Notes: generated by a model from the sequence alone, not told the origin. Shown: positions 30,671 through 38,791, numbered from the stretch's first letter. The stretch is 38,791 bases of DNA from Elusimicrobiota bacterium (GCA_030651035.1 JAUSCK010000010.1:1-38791); one strand, 5' to 3'. Numbers and translations are program-made.

Positions 30671-30838
30671 TCCGCCTTCGGCGTCCGTACTCCGCAGAAT
30701 TTATTTCCCGCGCGCACTGCAAAGAACTGAGTTTATTATATACAGATTCTGCCCGCGCTCGCCAGCGTATTCTGCTGAATCCGCTCGCGGCGCGGGCCTG
30801 TTCCTGATAATGTTGAACGGAGTTTATGCCGGTGGCCC
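30671..30838 (+). repeat. Dispersed structured repeat, copy R2
   Basis: Second copy of the repeat at 15138-15305, in direct orientation and offset by 15,533 bp. Bases 30707-30814 are identical to 15174-15281. The nested GCCCGCGC/GCGCGGGC stem is fully conserved. Differences cluster at the edges. The right-hand tail shared with R1 (GGCCTGGCCCG to GCCCCCGCCCA-type sequence) resumes only at about 30988, after a block of about 130 bp absent from R1. R2 ends about 60 bp before the BREX promoter. Confidence 0.75.
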
Positions 30839-30851
30839 CGTATTGATAAAA

Positions 30852-31000
30852 AACCACCCCGGCGTCCGCTGCTGCGGCCGCCGCGGTGGTCTTTTCTGTG
30901 AATGTTTTGTAGCCACCGGCGGGGAGCGGAGCTACAAAAAAATATGGTAAAGCCAGGCCGGTAGCGTCTTGCGCTCGGGCGCCGACGCACCCGGCCTGGC
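30852..31000. repeat. Hairpin-rich block inserted in R2
   Basis: Three inverted repeats follow one another: ACCACC (30853-30858) with GGTGGT (30885-30890) then CTTTTCT, terminator-like; TTTTGTAGC (30905-30913) with GCTACAAAA (30931-30939), perfect; and GCCAGGCCGG (30952-30961) with CCGGCCTGGC (30991-31000), a perfect 10-bp stem. Most of this block is missing from R1, so it is either an insertion here or a deletion there. Confidence 0.55.
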
Positions 31001-31094
31001 CCGCTTTAACTGCCCCCGCCCATTCATGATACAGCCTAATGACCCACCCGGAAGAAAAATATACTTATATTACAACGCTTATTTCTTCTACCCC

Positions 31095-31123
31095 TTGCGC
31101 CCAACCCATTCTTCTGTTATACT
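31095..31123 (+). promoter_or_regulatory. Promoter of the BREX operon
   Basis: TTGCGC (31095-31100), a 17-bp spacer and TATACT (31118-31123) stand 36 bp before the brxA ATG. This is the only good promoter seen ahead of brxA-brxB-brxC-pglX. Confidence 0.65.
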
Positions 31124-31133
31124 ATCTATATTC

Positions 31134-31151
31134 GCCGGCAAACAGGCCGGC
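31134..31151. promoter_or_regulatory. GCCGGC inverted repeat in the BREX leader
   Basis: GCCGGC (31134-31139) and GCCGGC (31146-31151), separated by AAACAG, form a 6-bp hairpin or an operator-like repeat between the predicted transcription start and the brxA ATG. Each half is itself palindromic. It could be a regulator site or reduce translation; no regulator gene is visible. Confidence 0.4.
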
Positions 31152-31158
31152 TAAAAAT

Positions 31159-31995
31159 ATGGATTTACAAACTATCAATTCAGAGCTTGGTTTTTCGCTT
31201 TCCACCCAGCAATTGGAACTCGCCTCTAAGGAAAAGGTTGGTTTCCGTTTTGGCGACAAAGGCGCGCATACCAGCCGCACCATTATGCTGGAAGAACTTA
31301 CAACATTGCTCCGTGACACCGGCCCCGCCGCAACCCGCACCGAATATCGCTCAATGATCATCGAGCACAACTGTCTGGGAAAGCGCACCTCCGCCACCCG
31401 CAAGCTTTCCGACCAGCGTCTCAGCGAACTCTATGGCCTGGATTCCGGGATAATGCTGTTCCGCTTAATGCGACGCCTCTGGCTGGCAGATGAAAACGGG
31501 CACCCGCTCCTTGCGCTGTTGCTCGCACTGGCACGGGACCCGCTCCTGCGCATGACCGCGCAGCCTATTATCCGCATGCGCGCCGGCGAAGAGCTGGGGC
31601 GCCAGTCCCTGACCGATGTGCTAAACAGGGGAACCGGCTCCCGTTTTAATGAAGCAGTACTGGATAAGATAGTCCGTAACGCCGCGGCCTCCTGGACACA
31701 GTCCGGTCATTTAACCGGCCGCAGCCGCAAAAGCAGACAATCGGTGCGCCCAACCGCAACTGTGGCCACCTACGCCCTCGCCATGGGCTACATTCTGGGC
31801 GCGCGCGGCCATGCCTTACTGGAAACCCTTTGGGTAAAAGTTCTGGATATCCCCGCCGACGGCTTAATATACCTCGCCATGGACGCAAAACGGGCGGGAT
31901 ATTTAGACCTTAAGTCATCCGGCGGTGTAGTTGATATATCTCCGGCTCAGTTATTCACCGACGAAGAGAGGCGCTTACTGTATGGGACGTATTGA
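31159..31995 (+). CDS. brxA: BREX system protein BrxA (DUF1819)
   Basis: The 278-residue protein MDLQTINSELGFSLSTQQLE matches the DUF1819/BrxA family: a mostly helical, winged-helix-containing DNA-binding protein. Conserved-looking segments include GAHTSRTIMLEELTTLLRDT, RKLSDQRLSELYGLDSGIML and LDIPADGLIYLAMDAKRAGY. BrxA is the first gene of BREX operons, which block phage replication and use methylation to mark self DNA. The frame is open to an ATG at 31039, but that lies before the promoter start point, so 31159 is right. Its last 14 bp overlap brxB. Confidence 0.85.
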   Translation: MDLQTINSELGFSLSTQQLELASKEKVGFRFGDKGAHTSRTIMLEELTTLLRDTGPAATRTEYRSMIIEHNCLGKRTSATRKLSDQRLSELYGLDSGIMLFRLMRRLWLADENGHPLLALLLALARDPLLRMTAQPIIRMRAGEELGRQSLTDVLNRGTGSRFNEAVLDKIVRNAAASWTQSGHLTGRSRKSRQSVRPTATVATYALAMGYILGARGHALLETLWVKVLDIPADGLIYLAMDAKRAGYLDLKSSGGVVDISPAQLFTDEERRLLYGTY

Positions 31996-32545
31996 AGACT
32001 TATCCTCACGCTACTACGACCATATTTCCGCGCCGTGGCAGCGCAATCTGGCCGGGGCGCAGAAAACCATTTTTGTCGTTTACGACAAAGATGATGAACG
32101 CAAGCTCCGCGCCAGACTGGAAGAATTTGAAACCCGCACTGTGGAAGCCGGGCATTTGTGGAAATCTTTTGACTTTACACCGGTTTTCGCTAAATGGATG
32201 TCCAGCATGGATTACCGGGAGTCGTATTTTGAAGAACCCGACGACCTGTCCATGAAATTGCAGATAGAATTTGTCCGTTATGCTGCCGAGGAATTGCGCA
32301 AAGTCCTCAATGCCGCGGATGTTACAGAAAACACCGTTATCGGCGCTTATGGCGTGGCGAGCCTATTCGGTTTCACCAAGGTTTCACTAGTGCTGAAAGA
32401 AGTAGAGCAGAGCATCAAAGGGCGGCTGATCTTATTCTTTCCCGGTGATTACGAGAACAATAATTACAGACTGCTCGACGCCCGGGACGGTTGGAATTAT
32501 CTGGCGGTACCGATTACTCTTCACAGCGGGGAGACACTAAAATGA
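31982..32545 (+). CDS. brxB: BREX system protein BrxB (DUF1788)
   Basis: The 187-residue protein, MGRIEDLSSRYYDHISAPWQ, then VYDKDDERKLRARLEEFETR, has the DUF1788 pattern, including late LILFFPGDYENNNYRLLDAR. BrxB is required for BREX defence and appears to belong to the core complex; its biochemical activity is not settled. The ATG at 31982 lies within the end of brxA, and its stop overlaps the brxC ATG (ATGA), so the three genes are translationally coupled. No signal peptide or membrane segment. Confidence 0.87.
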   Translation: MGRIEDLSSRYYDHISAPWQRNLAGAQKTIFVVYDKDDERKLRARLEEFETRTVEAGHLWKSFDFTPVFAKWMSSMDYRESYFEEPDDLSMKLQIEFVRYAAEELRKVLNAADVTENTVIGAYGVASLFGFTKVSLVLKEVEQSIKGRLILFFPGDYENNNYRLLDARDGWNYLAVPITLHSGETLK

Positions 32546-35500
32546 AAAACAGTGAAATATTTCAGCGTAACCCTTCCACGTCCAAGTTGCTCAACGATGG
32601 CGTAGCCGCCGTAACCGAAGGTGCTAGCCAGAAGGAAATTGACACACTGCGCTATGAACTGGAACATTTTGTATGCGAGGGACAATATAAGGAAGGGATG
32701 ACCCGCATCATCGAATCCTTTAGCGGCAATGTCGGCTCCCCGGTACAGCCGGCGGCCTGGGTCAGCGTATTCTTCGGCAGCGGCAAATCGCACCTGCTGA
32801 AGATGTTGCGGCATCTCTGGGTGGACACAAGATTTTCGGACGGGGCTACAGCCCGCGGCCTGGTAAGTCTTCCGCAGGAAGTGGCAGACTTATTCAAAGA
32901 ACTTAGCACTGTAGGCAAGCGCCATGGCGGCCTGCATGCAGCTTCCGGCACTCTGCCGTCCGGCGGTGGGGCCAGTGTGCGATTGACTGTTCTTGGCATA
33001 GTCCTTAAATCAAAAGACCTCCCCGAGTCTTTACCTCAGGCCCGCTTCTGTATTTGGCTCAAGAAGAACGGCTTTTACGAGAGCGTAAAGAAAAGTGTCG
33101 AGGACTCCGGTAAGGACTTCCTCCGCGAGCTGCAAGACCTCTATGTCAGCCCGCTATTAGCCAAAGCACTGCTTGCAGCCGACCCTGCTTTTGCTACGGA
33201 CGAGAAACAGGCCCGGGCCACTTTACGTGCGCAATACCCGGTTGTGAATGATATAACGACCGCGGAGTTTATACAAACTATCCGCGAAGCTCTGACAACT
33301 GAGGGGCAGATCCCCTGCACAATTATTGTGCTGGACGAAGTTCAGCTCTATATCGGTGGCGACGAAATGCGATCCACGGATGTACAGGAAGTTGCCGAGG
33401 CATTATGTAAGCAGACCGATAGCCGGGTTCTTCTTATAGGCGCCGGGCAGACTGCACTGGCTGGCAGCGTGCCGCTGCTCCAACGGCTGCGCGGACGGTT
33501 CACTATCCCTGTGGAACTTTCCGACCTGGACGTTGAAACTGTTACAAGGCGCGTCGTGCTTGCCAAAAAAGCGGATAAGATTAAAGAGATTCAGGAATGC
33601 TTGGCTTCCCATGCCGGGGAAATAGACCGCCAGCTTGCCAGTTCAACTATTGCTTCGCGGGCGGAAGACCGCGCCATTATTGCGGAAGATTATCCGTTGC
33701 TCCCCGTAAGACGGCGCTTTTGGGAACATGCATTACGCGCGGCTGATGTGCCCGGAACTACGGCACAGCTCCGCACCCAGTTGCGCATTGTCCACGACGC
33801 CGTGCGCGAAATCGCCGATAAGCCGCTGGGCACAGTTGTCCCTGCGGATTATATTTTTGAACAGCTCCAGCCCGACCTCCTGCGCACTGGCATACTTCTG
33901 CGCGTATTAGATGAGACTATTCGGAAGTTCGATGACGGCACTGCCGACGGCAAGCTTAAGCGCCGGCTCTGCGGCCTTATATTCCTTATTCGTAAGCTCC
34001 CCCGCACTCAGGGCGTGGATATTGGTGTACGCGCCACTGCGGAAATGCTTGCGGACCTGCTGGTTAGCGACCTTGGCAACGATGGGGCCACCTTCCGCAG
34101 GGACGTGCCGCGCGTGCTCCAAAAGCTTGTAGACGATGGAAAACTGATAAAACTGAATGAGGAGTACAGTCTGCAAACTCCGGAAAGCAGCGAGTGGGAG
34201 CGTGAATTTCGCAACAGGCAAGCCCGTCTTAATGGTGAGCCCACGGCAATATCGGGCAAAAGAGCGTCACTGTTTGCCGCCGCTCTAGATAAATCCGTAG
34301 GCGGCATTAAGCTCCTGCATGGCAAGAGCAAGGAGCCCCGGAAACTGGTGCTGCATTATGGCGACCTCCCCCCGGTAGCCAAGGGCCACGAAATCCCTGT
34401 CTGGTTACGTGACGGTTGGGGCGATAGCGAAATCTCCGTCTTGAATCAGGCCCGCGCTGCCGGCGCTGACAGCCCGATAGTCTTTGTCTTTATTCCCAAG
34501 ACCAGCCCCGAAGACTTGAAAAAGATAATAGTAGACTGCGAGGCGGTAAAATCCACCCTGGATTTTAAAGGCGTGCCGAATTCGGATGAAGGCCGGGAGG
34601 CACAAAATGCCATGAAAGCCCGCTTGCAGGATACAGAAGCGCGGCGGGACGACTTGGTCCGCCGGATAGTTAACGGCAGCAAAGTGTTCCAGGGCGGCGG
34701 GACGGAAGCTTTTGGTGTTGAGCTTTGCGACAAAGTCCGGGACGCCGCTGATGCCTCGCTTGACCGCCTTTTCCCCAACTTCCGCGAAGCCGACCATGAC
34801 CGCTGGAATGGTGTAATAACTCAGGCCAAGAATGGTGATGCAGCCGCCCTTAAAGTGGTCGGATTCAACGACATGCCCGATAAGCACCCTGTCTGCGCAG
34901 CCATTATTTCCACCGTCGGGTCCGGCAAGAAGGGTAAAGAAGTGCGGACCATCTTTGAAGAAAGCCCTTACGGCTGGTCGCGGGACTCCGTGGACGCAGG
35001 TCTTATTCTCCTGCATACGGCTGGCCATTTGCGCGCTGTTCATAACGGCGCAAACCTGAGCGTCGGCCAGTTGGACCAGGCTAAGGTTTCCGTTACGGAA
35101 TTCCGTGTTGAATCGGTAAACATAGACGCCGCGCAGAAAATAAAACTACGCAAGCTATTCCAGACCGCTGAAATACAGTGCAGGCCGGGCGAAGAACTTG
35201 TAAAGGCCGAACAATTCCTAACCAAACTGTTTGAAACCGCAAACCTGGCAGGCGGCGAAGCCCCCCTGCCGGAGCGGCCCCCTTTGGCGCAGATAGAGGC
35301 GCTTAAAGGTTTAGCCGGTAACGAGCTGCTTTCCGCCATCCTTACGCAATATGACGCCCTTTCCAAGGACCTGAAAGAGTGGTCAGGTAAGGCTGAGTTG
35401 ATGACGAAGCGGCTCCCGGCTTGGGAAAACCTTGAAAAACTTCTTTCTCATGGCGCACCGGGCGTGGAAATTGAAGACCTCCGTAAACAAGCCGCTGCTA

Positions 35501-35985
35501 TATGCGCAGACCGCCACCTGCTCTATAGCACTGACCCTGTGCCGCCTGTTCATAAAGCGGCGGTTAAACTGCTAAGGGAAGCGGTAAATCAGGCCTTGTC
35601 CGGGTATGATGTGATTTACAAGAAGCAGATGGAGTTATTGGAGGCTAACGATAATTGGAAAAAACTTAAGGCTGCCCAGCATAAGGAAATTCTGGCCGGA
35701 ATAGGCATAGCCGCCGCGCCAAAGCTGGATATGGGCGACGATGCTGCCCTGCTTAAATGCCTGGAGGCCTGCCCCTTGGATTCCTGGAAGGTTAAAACCA
35801 CGGCCCTGCCGCAGCAATTCATTCATGCCCTGCTGGCTGCCACAAAACTGCTGGAGCCCAAGGCCCAGCATGTGCACCTGACCAGCTCCACGCTAAAGAC
35901 GCCCGAGGATGTAAAAGCTTGGCTGACCGATAAAGAAAAAGAACTATTGGCCCATATTAAGAAAGGGCCCGTGGTGATTTCATAG
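32542..35985 (+). CDS. brxC: BREX system P-loop ATPase BrxC
   Basis: The 1147-residue protein is the large AAA-type ATPase of BREX. The Walker A motif is G79-S-G-K82-S83 (SVFFGSGKSHLLKMLRHLW) and Walker B is IIVLDEVQLYI with D265-E266; a sensor-like GAGQTALAG follows. C-terminal to about residue 450 it is mainly helical with coiled-coil stretches (LNRL-type and KDLKEWSGKAELMTKRLPAW). BrxC probably couples ATP hydrolysis to DNA sensing or methylation with BrxB, PglX and PglZ. The ATG at 32542 has GGGGAG 7-8 bp upstream and overlaps the brxB stop; an in-frame start at 32491 is inside brxB and less likely. Eight bases separate it from pglX. Confidence 0.92.
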   Translation: MKNSEIFQRNPSTSKLLNDGVAAVTEGASQKEIDTLRYELEHFVCEGQYKEGMTRIIESFSGNVGSPVQPAAWVSVFFGSGKSHLLKMLRHLWVDTRFSDGATARGLVSLPQEVADLFKELSTVGKRHGGLHAASGTLPSGGGASVRLTVLGIVLKSKDLPESLPQARFCIWLKKNGFYESVKKSVEDSGKDFLRELQDLYVSPLLAKALLAADPAFATDEKQARATLRAQYPVVNDITTAEFIQTIREALTTEGQIPCTIIVLDEVQLYIGGDEMRSTDVQEVAEALCKQTDSRVLLIGAGQTALAGSVPLLQRLRGRFTIPVELSDLDVETVTRRVVLAKKADKIKEIQECLASHAGEIDRQLASSTIASRAEDRAIIAEDYPLLPVRRRFWEHALRAADVPGTTAQLRTQLRIVHDAVREIADKPLGTVVPADYIFEQLQPDLLRTGILLRVLDETIRKFDDGTADGKLKRRLCGLIFLIRKLPRTQGVDIGVRATAEMLADLLVSDLGNDGATFRRDVPRVLQKLVDDGKLIKLNEEYSLQTPESSEWEREFRNRQARLNGEPTAISGKRASLFAAALDKSVGGIKLLHGKSKEPRKLVLHYGDLPPVAKGHEIPVWLRDGWGDSEISVLNQARAAGADSPIVFVFIPKTSPEDLKKIIVDCEAVKSTLDFKGVPNSDEGREAQNAMKARLQDTEARRDDLVRRIVNGSKVFQGGGTEAFGVELCDKVRDAADASLDRLFPNFREADHDRWNGVITQAKNGDAAALKVVGFNDMPDKHPVCAAIISTVGSGKKGKEVRTIFEESPYGWSRDSVDAGLILLHTAGHLRAVHNGANLSVGQLDQAKVSVTEFRVESVNIDAAQKIKLRKLFQTAEIQCRPGEELVKAEQFLTKLFETANLAGGEAPLPERPPLAQIEALKGLAGNELLSAILTQYDALSKDLKEWSGKAELMTKRLPAWENLEKLLSHGAPGVEIEDLRKQAAAICADRHLLYSTDPVPPVHKAAVKLLREAVNQALSGYDVIYKKQMELLEANDNWKKLKAAQHKEILAGIGIAAAPKLDMGDDAALLKCLEACPLDSWKVKTTALPQQFIHALLAATKLLEPKAQHVHLTSSTLKTPEDVKAWLTDKEKELLAHIKKGPVVIS

Positions 35986-35993
35986 GGAATAAT

Positions 35994-38791
35994 ATGCCGC
36001 CTTTACCATCAGACCTTCGCAATAAGCTTGAGCGGGCCATTATTGAGGCCCGCGACGTGGCAGAGGCGGGCGCCGAAGCCGCGTTGGTGGCTTTGGCTGT
36101 TAATCATCATAAACCATTCCCACATCAAAGCCCGGATGAGCTCCGGTTGCGCAACCACCTGCGCGCTCATGCGCGGCAGCTGGGCGACAACCAGGATGCC
36201 AGCGGCCGCTTGTTTATTTCACACCTCGTGAATGAATGCGCTTACGAGCATTGGCACCGGATGATATTCGCGCGGTTCCTGGCGGAAAACGATCTGCTGA
36301 TTGACCCCACGCACGGAATGGCCATGAGCCTTGGAGAATGCAAGGAGCTGGCAGACAAGGAAAAAGCTGATCTTTGGGTTTACGCAAGCCGCTGTGCCCA
36401 GCAGATGCTGCCGCAGATATTCCGGCCGGACGACCCGCTTCTTAAGGTGACATTGGCGCGCGAGCACCGTATTAAGTTGGAGGCTTTATTGAACGACCTC
36501 CCGTCTGCCGTATTTAAGGCTGATGATTCCCTTGGCTGGGTGTACCAGTTCTGGCAAAGCAAAAAGAAAGACGAAGTGAATGGCTCTGGCGAGAAAATTA
36601 ACGGCGATACCTTGCCGGCAGTAACCCAGCTTTTCACCGAGCATTATATGGTGCTCTTTCTATTGCACAACACTATTGGCGCCTGGCATGCCGGTAAGGT
36701 GCTGGCTGCAAACCCCAAACTGGCGGATAGCGCTAAAGACGAGGATGAACTGCGGCGGGCGGTGGCCCTGAAGGCGGCGGGCGGATATTCTTTTGATTAT
36801 TTACGTTTTGTGCGCGGCGCGGATGGTAAAACCGGTCCGTGGCGGCCGGCAGCCGGCGTCTTTGAGGGCTGGCCAAAGAAAGCAGCAGAATTAAAAGTGT
36901 TGGATCCCTGTTGCGGGTCGGGGCATTTCCTTGCGGCCGCATTTGCCCTGCTATTCCGTCTTAGAATGGAAGAAGAAGGAACAACTCTGGCAACGGCGGT
37001 GAATGCCGCCCTTCAGGATAATATTTTTGGCTTGGAGCTGGATGCGCGTTGCACACAGATAGCGGCCTTCAATTTGGCCCTTTCCGCCTGGAAGCATTTG
37101 GGCTGGGCGAGTTTGCCACCCCTCCACATAGCATGCTCCGGGATAGGAGTAAACGCGTCTAAGGTGCAGTGGTTGAAGCTGGCTAAGGGGAATGAGGCGT
37201 TAATGTTCCCGTTGGGTCAGCTATGGGAACTTTTTCAAAAAGCATCAACCCTCGGCAGCCTTATTGACCCAAACACATTGCCGAAAGTTAAAATTGGTAA
37301 AGCAATTGGTTTTAATGAAATTCGCCCATTGTTAGAGAGAGCTATGAAATTGGAAGCTGCTAGCGATGATGATGTTGCGGAAATGGCGGTTGCAGCTTTT
37401 GGTGTTGCCAAAGCAGTAGAGATTCTTGCGGAGCAATTTACACTTATAATAACCAATGTCCCATACCTCAAAAGGGGAAAGCAATCCGACATAATGACTG
37501 CATTTGCCGACAGCACATGTCCGGATGCAAAGGCAGATCTCGCAACAATCTTTTTGCAACGCTGTGTGGCATTTTCGAGAGAGAATGGGACATGTGCGCT
37601 TGTCGCACCACACTCCTGGCAGTTTTTGGGTGCATATAAAAAGTTTCGACAACACTTCCTGCAGAATGTAAAACTAAATGTCTTAGCACAACTTGGTCCT
37701 GGTGCGTTCGAAACAGTTAGCGGGGAAGTAGTTAATGTGTGTTTATTGGAATTTCAAAAAACCAAACCTGATGCTAAATGGCTATTCGCGGCTATTGATG
37801 TGGGTGAGGTTGCAAATCCCGAAGAGAAAGCCGTAAGTTTATTAAACAGCGAATATGCATATCTTAATCAAACACAACAACTCCTAAATCCCGACGGACG
37901 AGTTGTGTTCAATACAATTTCTAAGCATAACCTCCTTGCGTCTTTTGCAACGGCATTGTCCGGGTGTTCTGCAGGGGATTCTCTTTGTTTTGATCGGAAC
38001 TTTTGGGAAGTAGGTGGTTTGGGGGCAGATTGGGAGTTCTGCCAAACAACGGTTGACTCCCACCAATTATATGGGGGTAGGTCTTCAATTATTCTTTTCC
38101 AAAAAGAGCAGGGTAAGATGTATGAGTTGGCGCAAAGCGTCCGGCATTTAAATCATGCGGCTCAAAACTGGCTACGGGGTAAGCCTAACTGGAATAAAAT
38201 TGGGGTATCAGTAAGCCAAATGGGCGACTTACCTGCAACAATATATCTTGGTGATATATACGATTGTAATTGCTGTGCAATCATTCCAAACAAAAGAGAG
38301 CATCTACTCCCGTTGTGGGCATACTGTGAATCTGGCGAGTTCTCAAAGGCGGTTCGTAGTGTTGACCGCTCTATTAAGGTCACGCCACACACCTTACTTA
38401 AGATTCCGTTTGATTTAGAGCATTGGCAAAAAGTGGCGGCAGAAAAGTATCCCCATGGATTGCCCAAGCCCTTTTCCAGTGATCCCACACAGTGGCTTTT
38501 TAACGGGCACCCGAAAGGCTCGGACCAGCCATTGCATGTAGCTGTGTCCCGTCTGCTGGGTTATAAATGGCCCCGCCAAACTGGCTCAAGCTTCCCTGAC
38601 TGCCCGGCCCTGGCCCCGGATGATATTGAAAAGTTGAGCGATGACGATTGCATTGTTTGTATCCCCTCAATCCGTGGAGAAGATACTGACGCAGACAGCC
38701 TCTCCACACTTTTGGACGCATGCGTAATAAAGCCTGACCGCGACCTTGACGCTTGTCTGCTCGATAGTTTTTTTGAAGAACACTGCAAACT
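35994..38791 (+). CDS. pglX: BREX adenine-specific DNA methyltransferase PglX-type (3' end outside window)
   Basis: The frame is open from ATG 35994 to the window end (932 codons seen). An N-terminal helical region begins MPPLPSDLRNKLERAIIEAR. The SAM motif is VLDPCCGSGHFLAAA (D304 to F312) and the adenine-N6 catalytic motif is N488-V-P-Y491 (IITNVPYLKRGK), in place of the usual NPPY. DLATIFLQRC and ALVAPHSWQFLGAYKKFR continue the Eco57I-like catalytic domain; the region after about residue 530 should hold target recognition. In BREX this enzyme methylates host DNA at a non-palindromic site so that it is spared. Base composition drops strongly between about 37200 and 38440. It lies 8 bp after brxC. 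Whether the system is BREX type 1 or another type depends on genes beyond the edge. Confidence 0.85.
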   Translation, partial: MPPLPSDLRNKLERAIIEARDVAEAGAEAALVALAVNHHKPFPHQSPDELRLRNHLRAHARQLGDNQDASGRLFISHLVNECAYEHWHRMIFARFLAENDLLIDPTHGMAMSLGECKELADKEKADLWVYASRCAQQMLPQIFRPDDPLLKVTLAREHRIKLEALLNDLPSAVFKADDSLGWVYQFWQSKKKDEVNGSGEKINGDTLPAVTQLFTEHYMVLFLLHNTIGAWHAGKVLAANPKLADSAKDEDELRRAVALKAAGGYSFDYLRFVRGADGKTGPWRPAAGVFEGWPKKAAELKVLDPCCGSGHFLAAAFALLFRLRMEEEGTTLATAVNAALQDNIFGLELDARCTQIAAFNLALSAWKHLGWASLPPLHIACSGIGVNASKVQWLKLAKGNEALMFPLGQLWELFQKASTLGSLIDPNTLPKVKIGKAIGFNEIRPLLERAMKLEAASDDDVAEMAVAAFGVAKAVEILAEQFTLIITNVPYLKRGKQSDIMTAFADSTCPDAKADLATIFLQRCVAFSRENGTCALVAPHSWQFLGAYKKFRQHFLQNVKLNVLAQLGPGAFETVSGEVVNVCLLEFQKTKPDAKWLFAAIDVGEVANPEEKAVSLLNSEYAYLNQTQQLLNPDGRVVFNTISKHNLLASFATALSGCSAGDSLCFDRNFWEVGGLGADWEFCQTTVDSHQLYGGRSSIILFQKEQGKMYELAQSVRHLNHAAQNWLRGKPNWNKIGVSVSQMGDLPATIYLGDIYDCNCCAIIPNKREHLLPLWAYCESGEFSKAVRSVDRSIKVTPHTLLKIPFDLEHWQKVAAEKYPHGLPKPFSSDPTQWLFNGHPKGSDQPLHVAVSRLLGYKWPRQTGSSFPDCPALAPDDIEKLSDDDCIVCIPSIRGEDTDADSLSTLLDACVIKPDRDLDACLLDSFFEEHCK

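Larger units (their letters stand above)
30231..31158. other. Gene-free interval before BREX: terminator, inverted repeats, R2, promoter
   Basis: This 0.93-kb interval has no convincing gene. It contains an intrinsic terminator (30325-30358), nested inverted repeats (30419-30481), repeat copy R2 with an inserted hairpin-rich block (30671-31030) and the BREX promoter (31095-31123). Open frames across R2 and on its minus strand (for example one following AAGGAGGTAATT near 30605) are not supported by any recognisable product. Confidence 0.6.

Noticed and set aside
1-38791. CRISPR arrays, rRNA, transposases or integrases
   Set aside because: None were seen. Repeats present are only the two R copies and local hairpins, and no transposase or integrase motif was recognised.

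Overview
The window looks like chromosomal DNA from a Gram-negative (diderm) bacterium of moderately high GC content. The diderm call rests on an AsmA-type protein, signal peptides and an outer-membrane beta-barrel ending in Phe. Promoters look like standard sigma70 type (TATAAT/TATACT -10 boxes), ribosome sites are mostly GGAGG-like, and GTG starts are common. I cannot fix the phylum from sequence alone; Elusimicrobiota or another deep MAG lineage is only a guess.

Layout. (1) 1-10.4 kb is ordinary chromosome: the end of an AsmA-like gene, a PfkB sugar kinase, an iron-type alcohol dehydrogenase, a large secreted protein of unknown function, a GT4 glycosyltransferase, a radical SAM protein with a STAS-like tail, MgtE and a Sua5/TsaC tRNA-modification enzyme. 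(2) 10.5-15.0 kb is a minus-strand signalling operon: membrane sensor, PAS histidine kinase, single-domain response regulator and REC-GAF-PAS protein. The sensor and kinase read as one 856-residue protein interrupted by a -1 frame change, at a site carrying the parts of a programmed frameshift signal. (3) 15.0-15.4 kb carries one copy (R1) of a structured repeat. (4) 15.5-22.7 kb is a stress and envelope cluster: amphi-Trp protein, NhaR-like LysR regulator, DUF1232, PGPGW-type protein, HtpX, TerC/Alx, a tiny membrane peptide, beta-carbonic anhydrase, UPF0114/YqhA, SPFH/prohibitin and DUF47, with two structured RNA candidates. (5) 22.7-28.8 kb is a metal-related cluster: DUF4920, PepSY-TM, DoxX, Fur with a near-perfect Fur box on its promoter, a fused monoheme cytochrome-porin resembling Cyc2, a His-rich exported protein, HupE/UreJ and its 'transmembrane anchor' partner. 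(6) 28.8-30.3 kb looks eroded: a frame-shifted MauE/DoxX-like gene, a truncated methyltransferase, YqaA and an orphan fragment. (7) 30.3-31.1 kb holds a terminator, nested inverted repeats and the second repeat copy (R2, 108 bp identical to R1, direct orientation, 15,533 bp away). (8) 31.1 kb to the end is the start of a BREX phage-defence operon: brxA, brxB, brxC and a pglX-type methyltransferase that runs off the window.

How it fits together. R1 and R2 bracket the stress and metal clusters, and the defence operon begins about 0.3 kb after R2, so R2 looks like an accessory-region junction. BREX genes overlap or nearly touch and share one clear promoter. The methyltransferase has NVPY in place of NPPY as its catalytic motif and changes base composition abruptly within the gene, as expected if its specificity region was exchanged. 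The most novel items are the frameshift signal at 13.5 kb, the R1/R2 repeat, the Fur-box-linked cytochrome-porin and the three-way-junction RNA at 22.0 kb.
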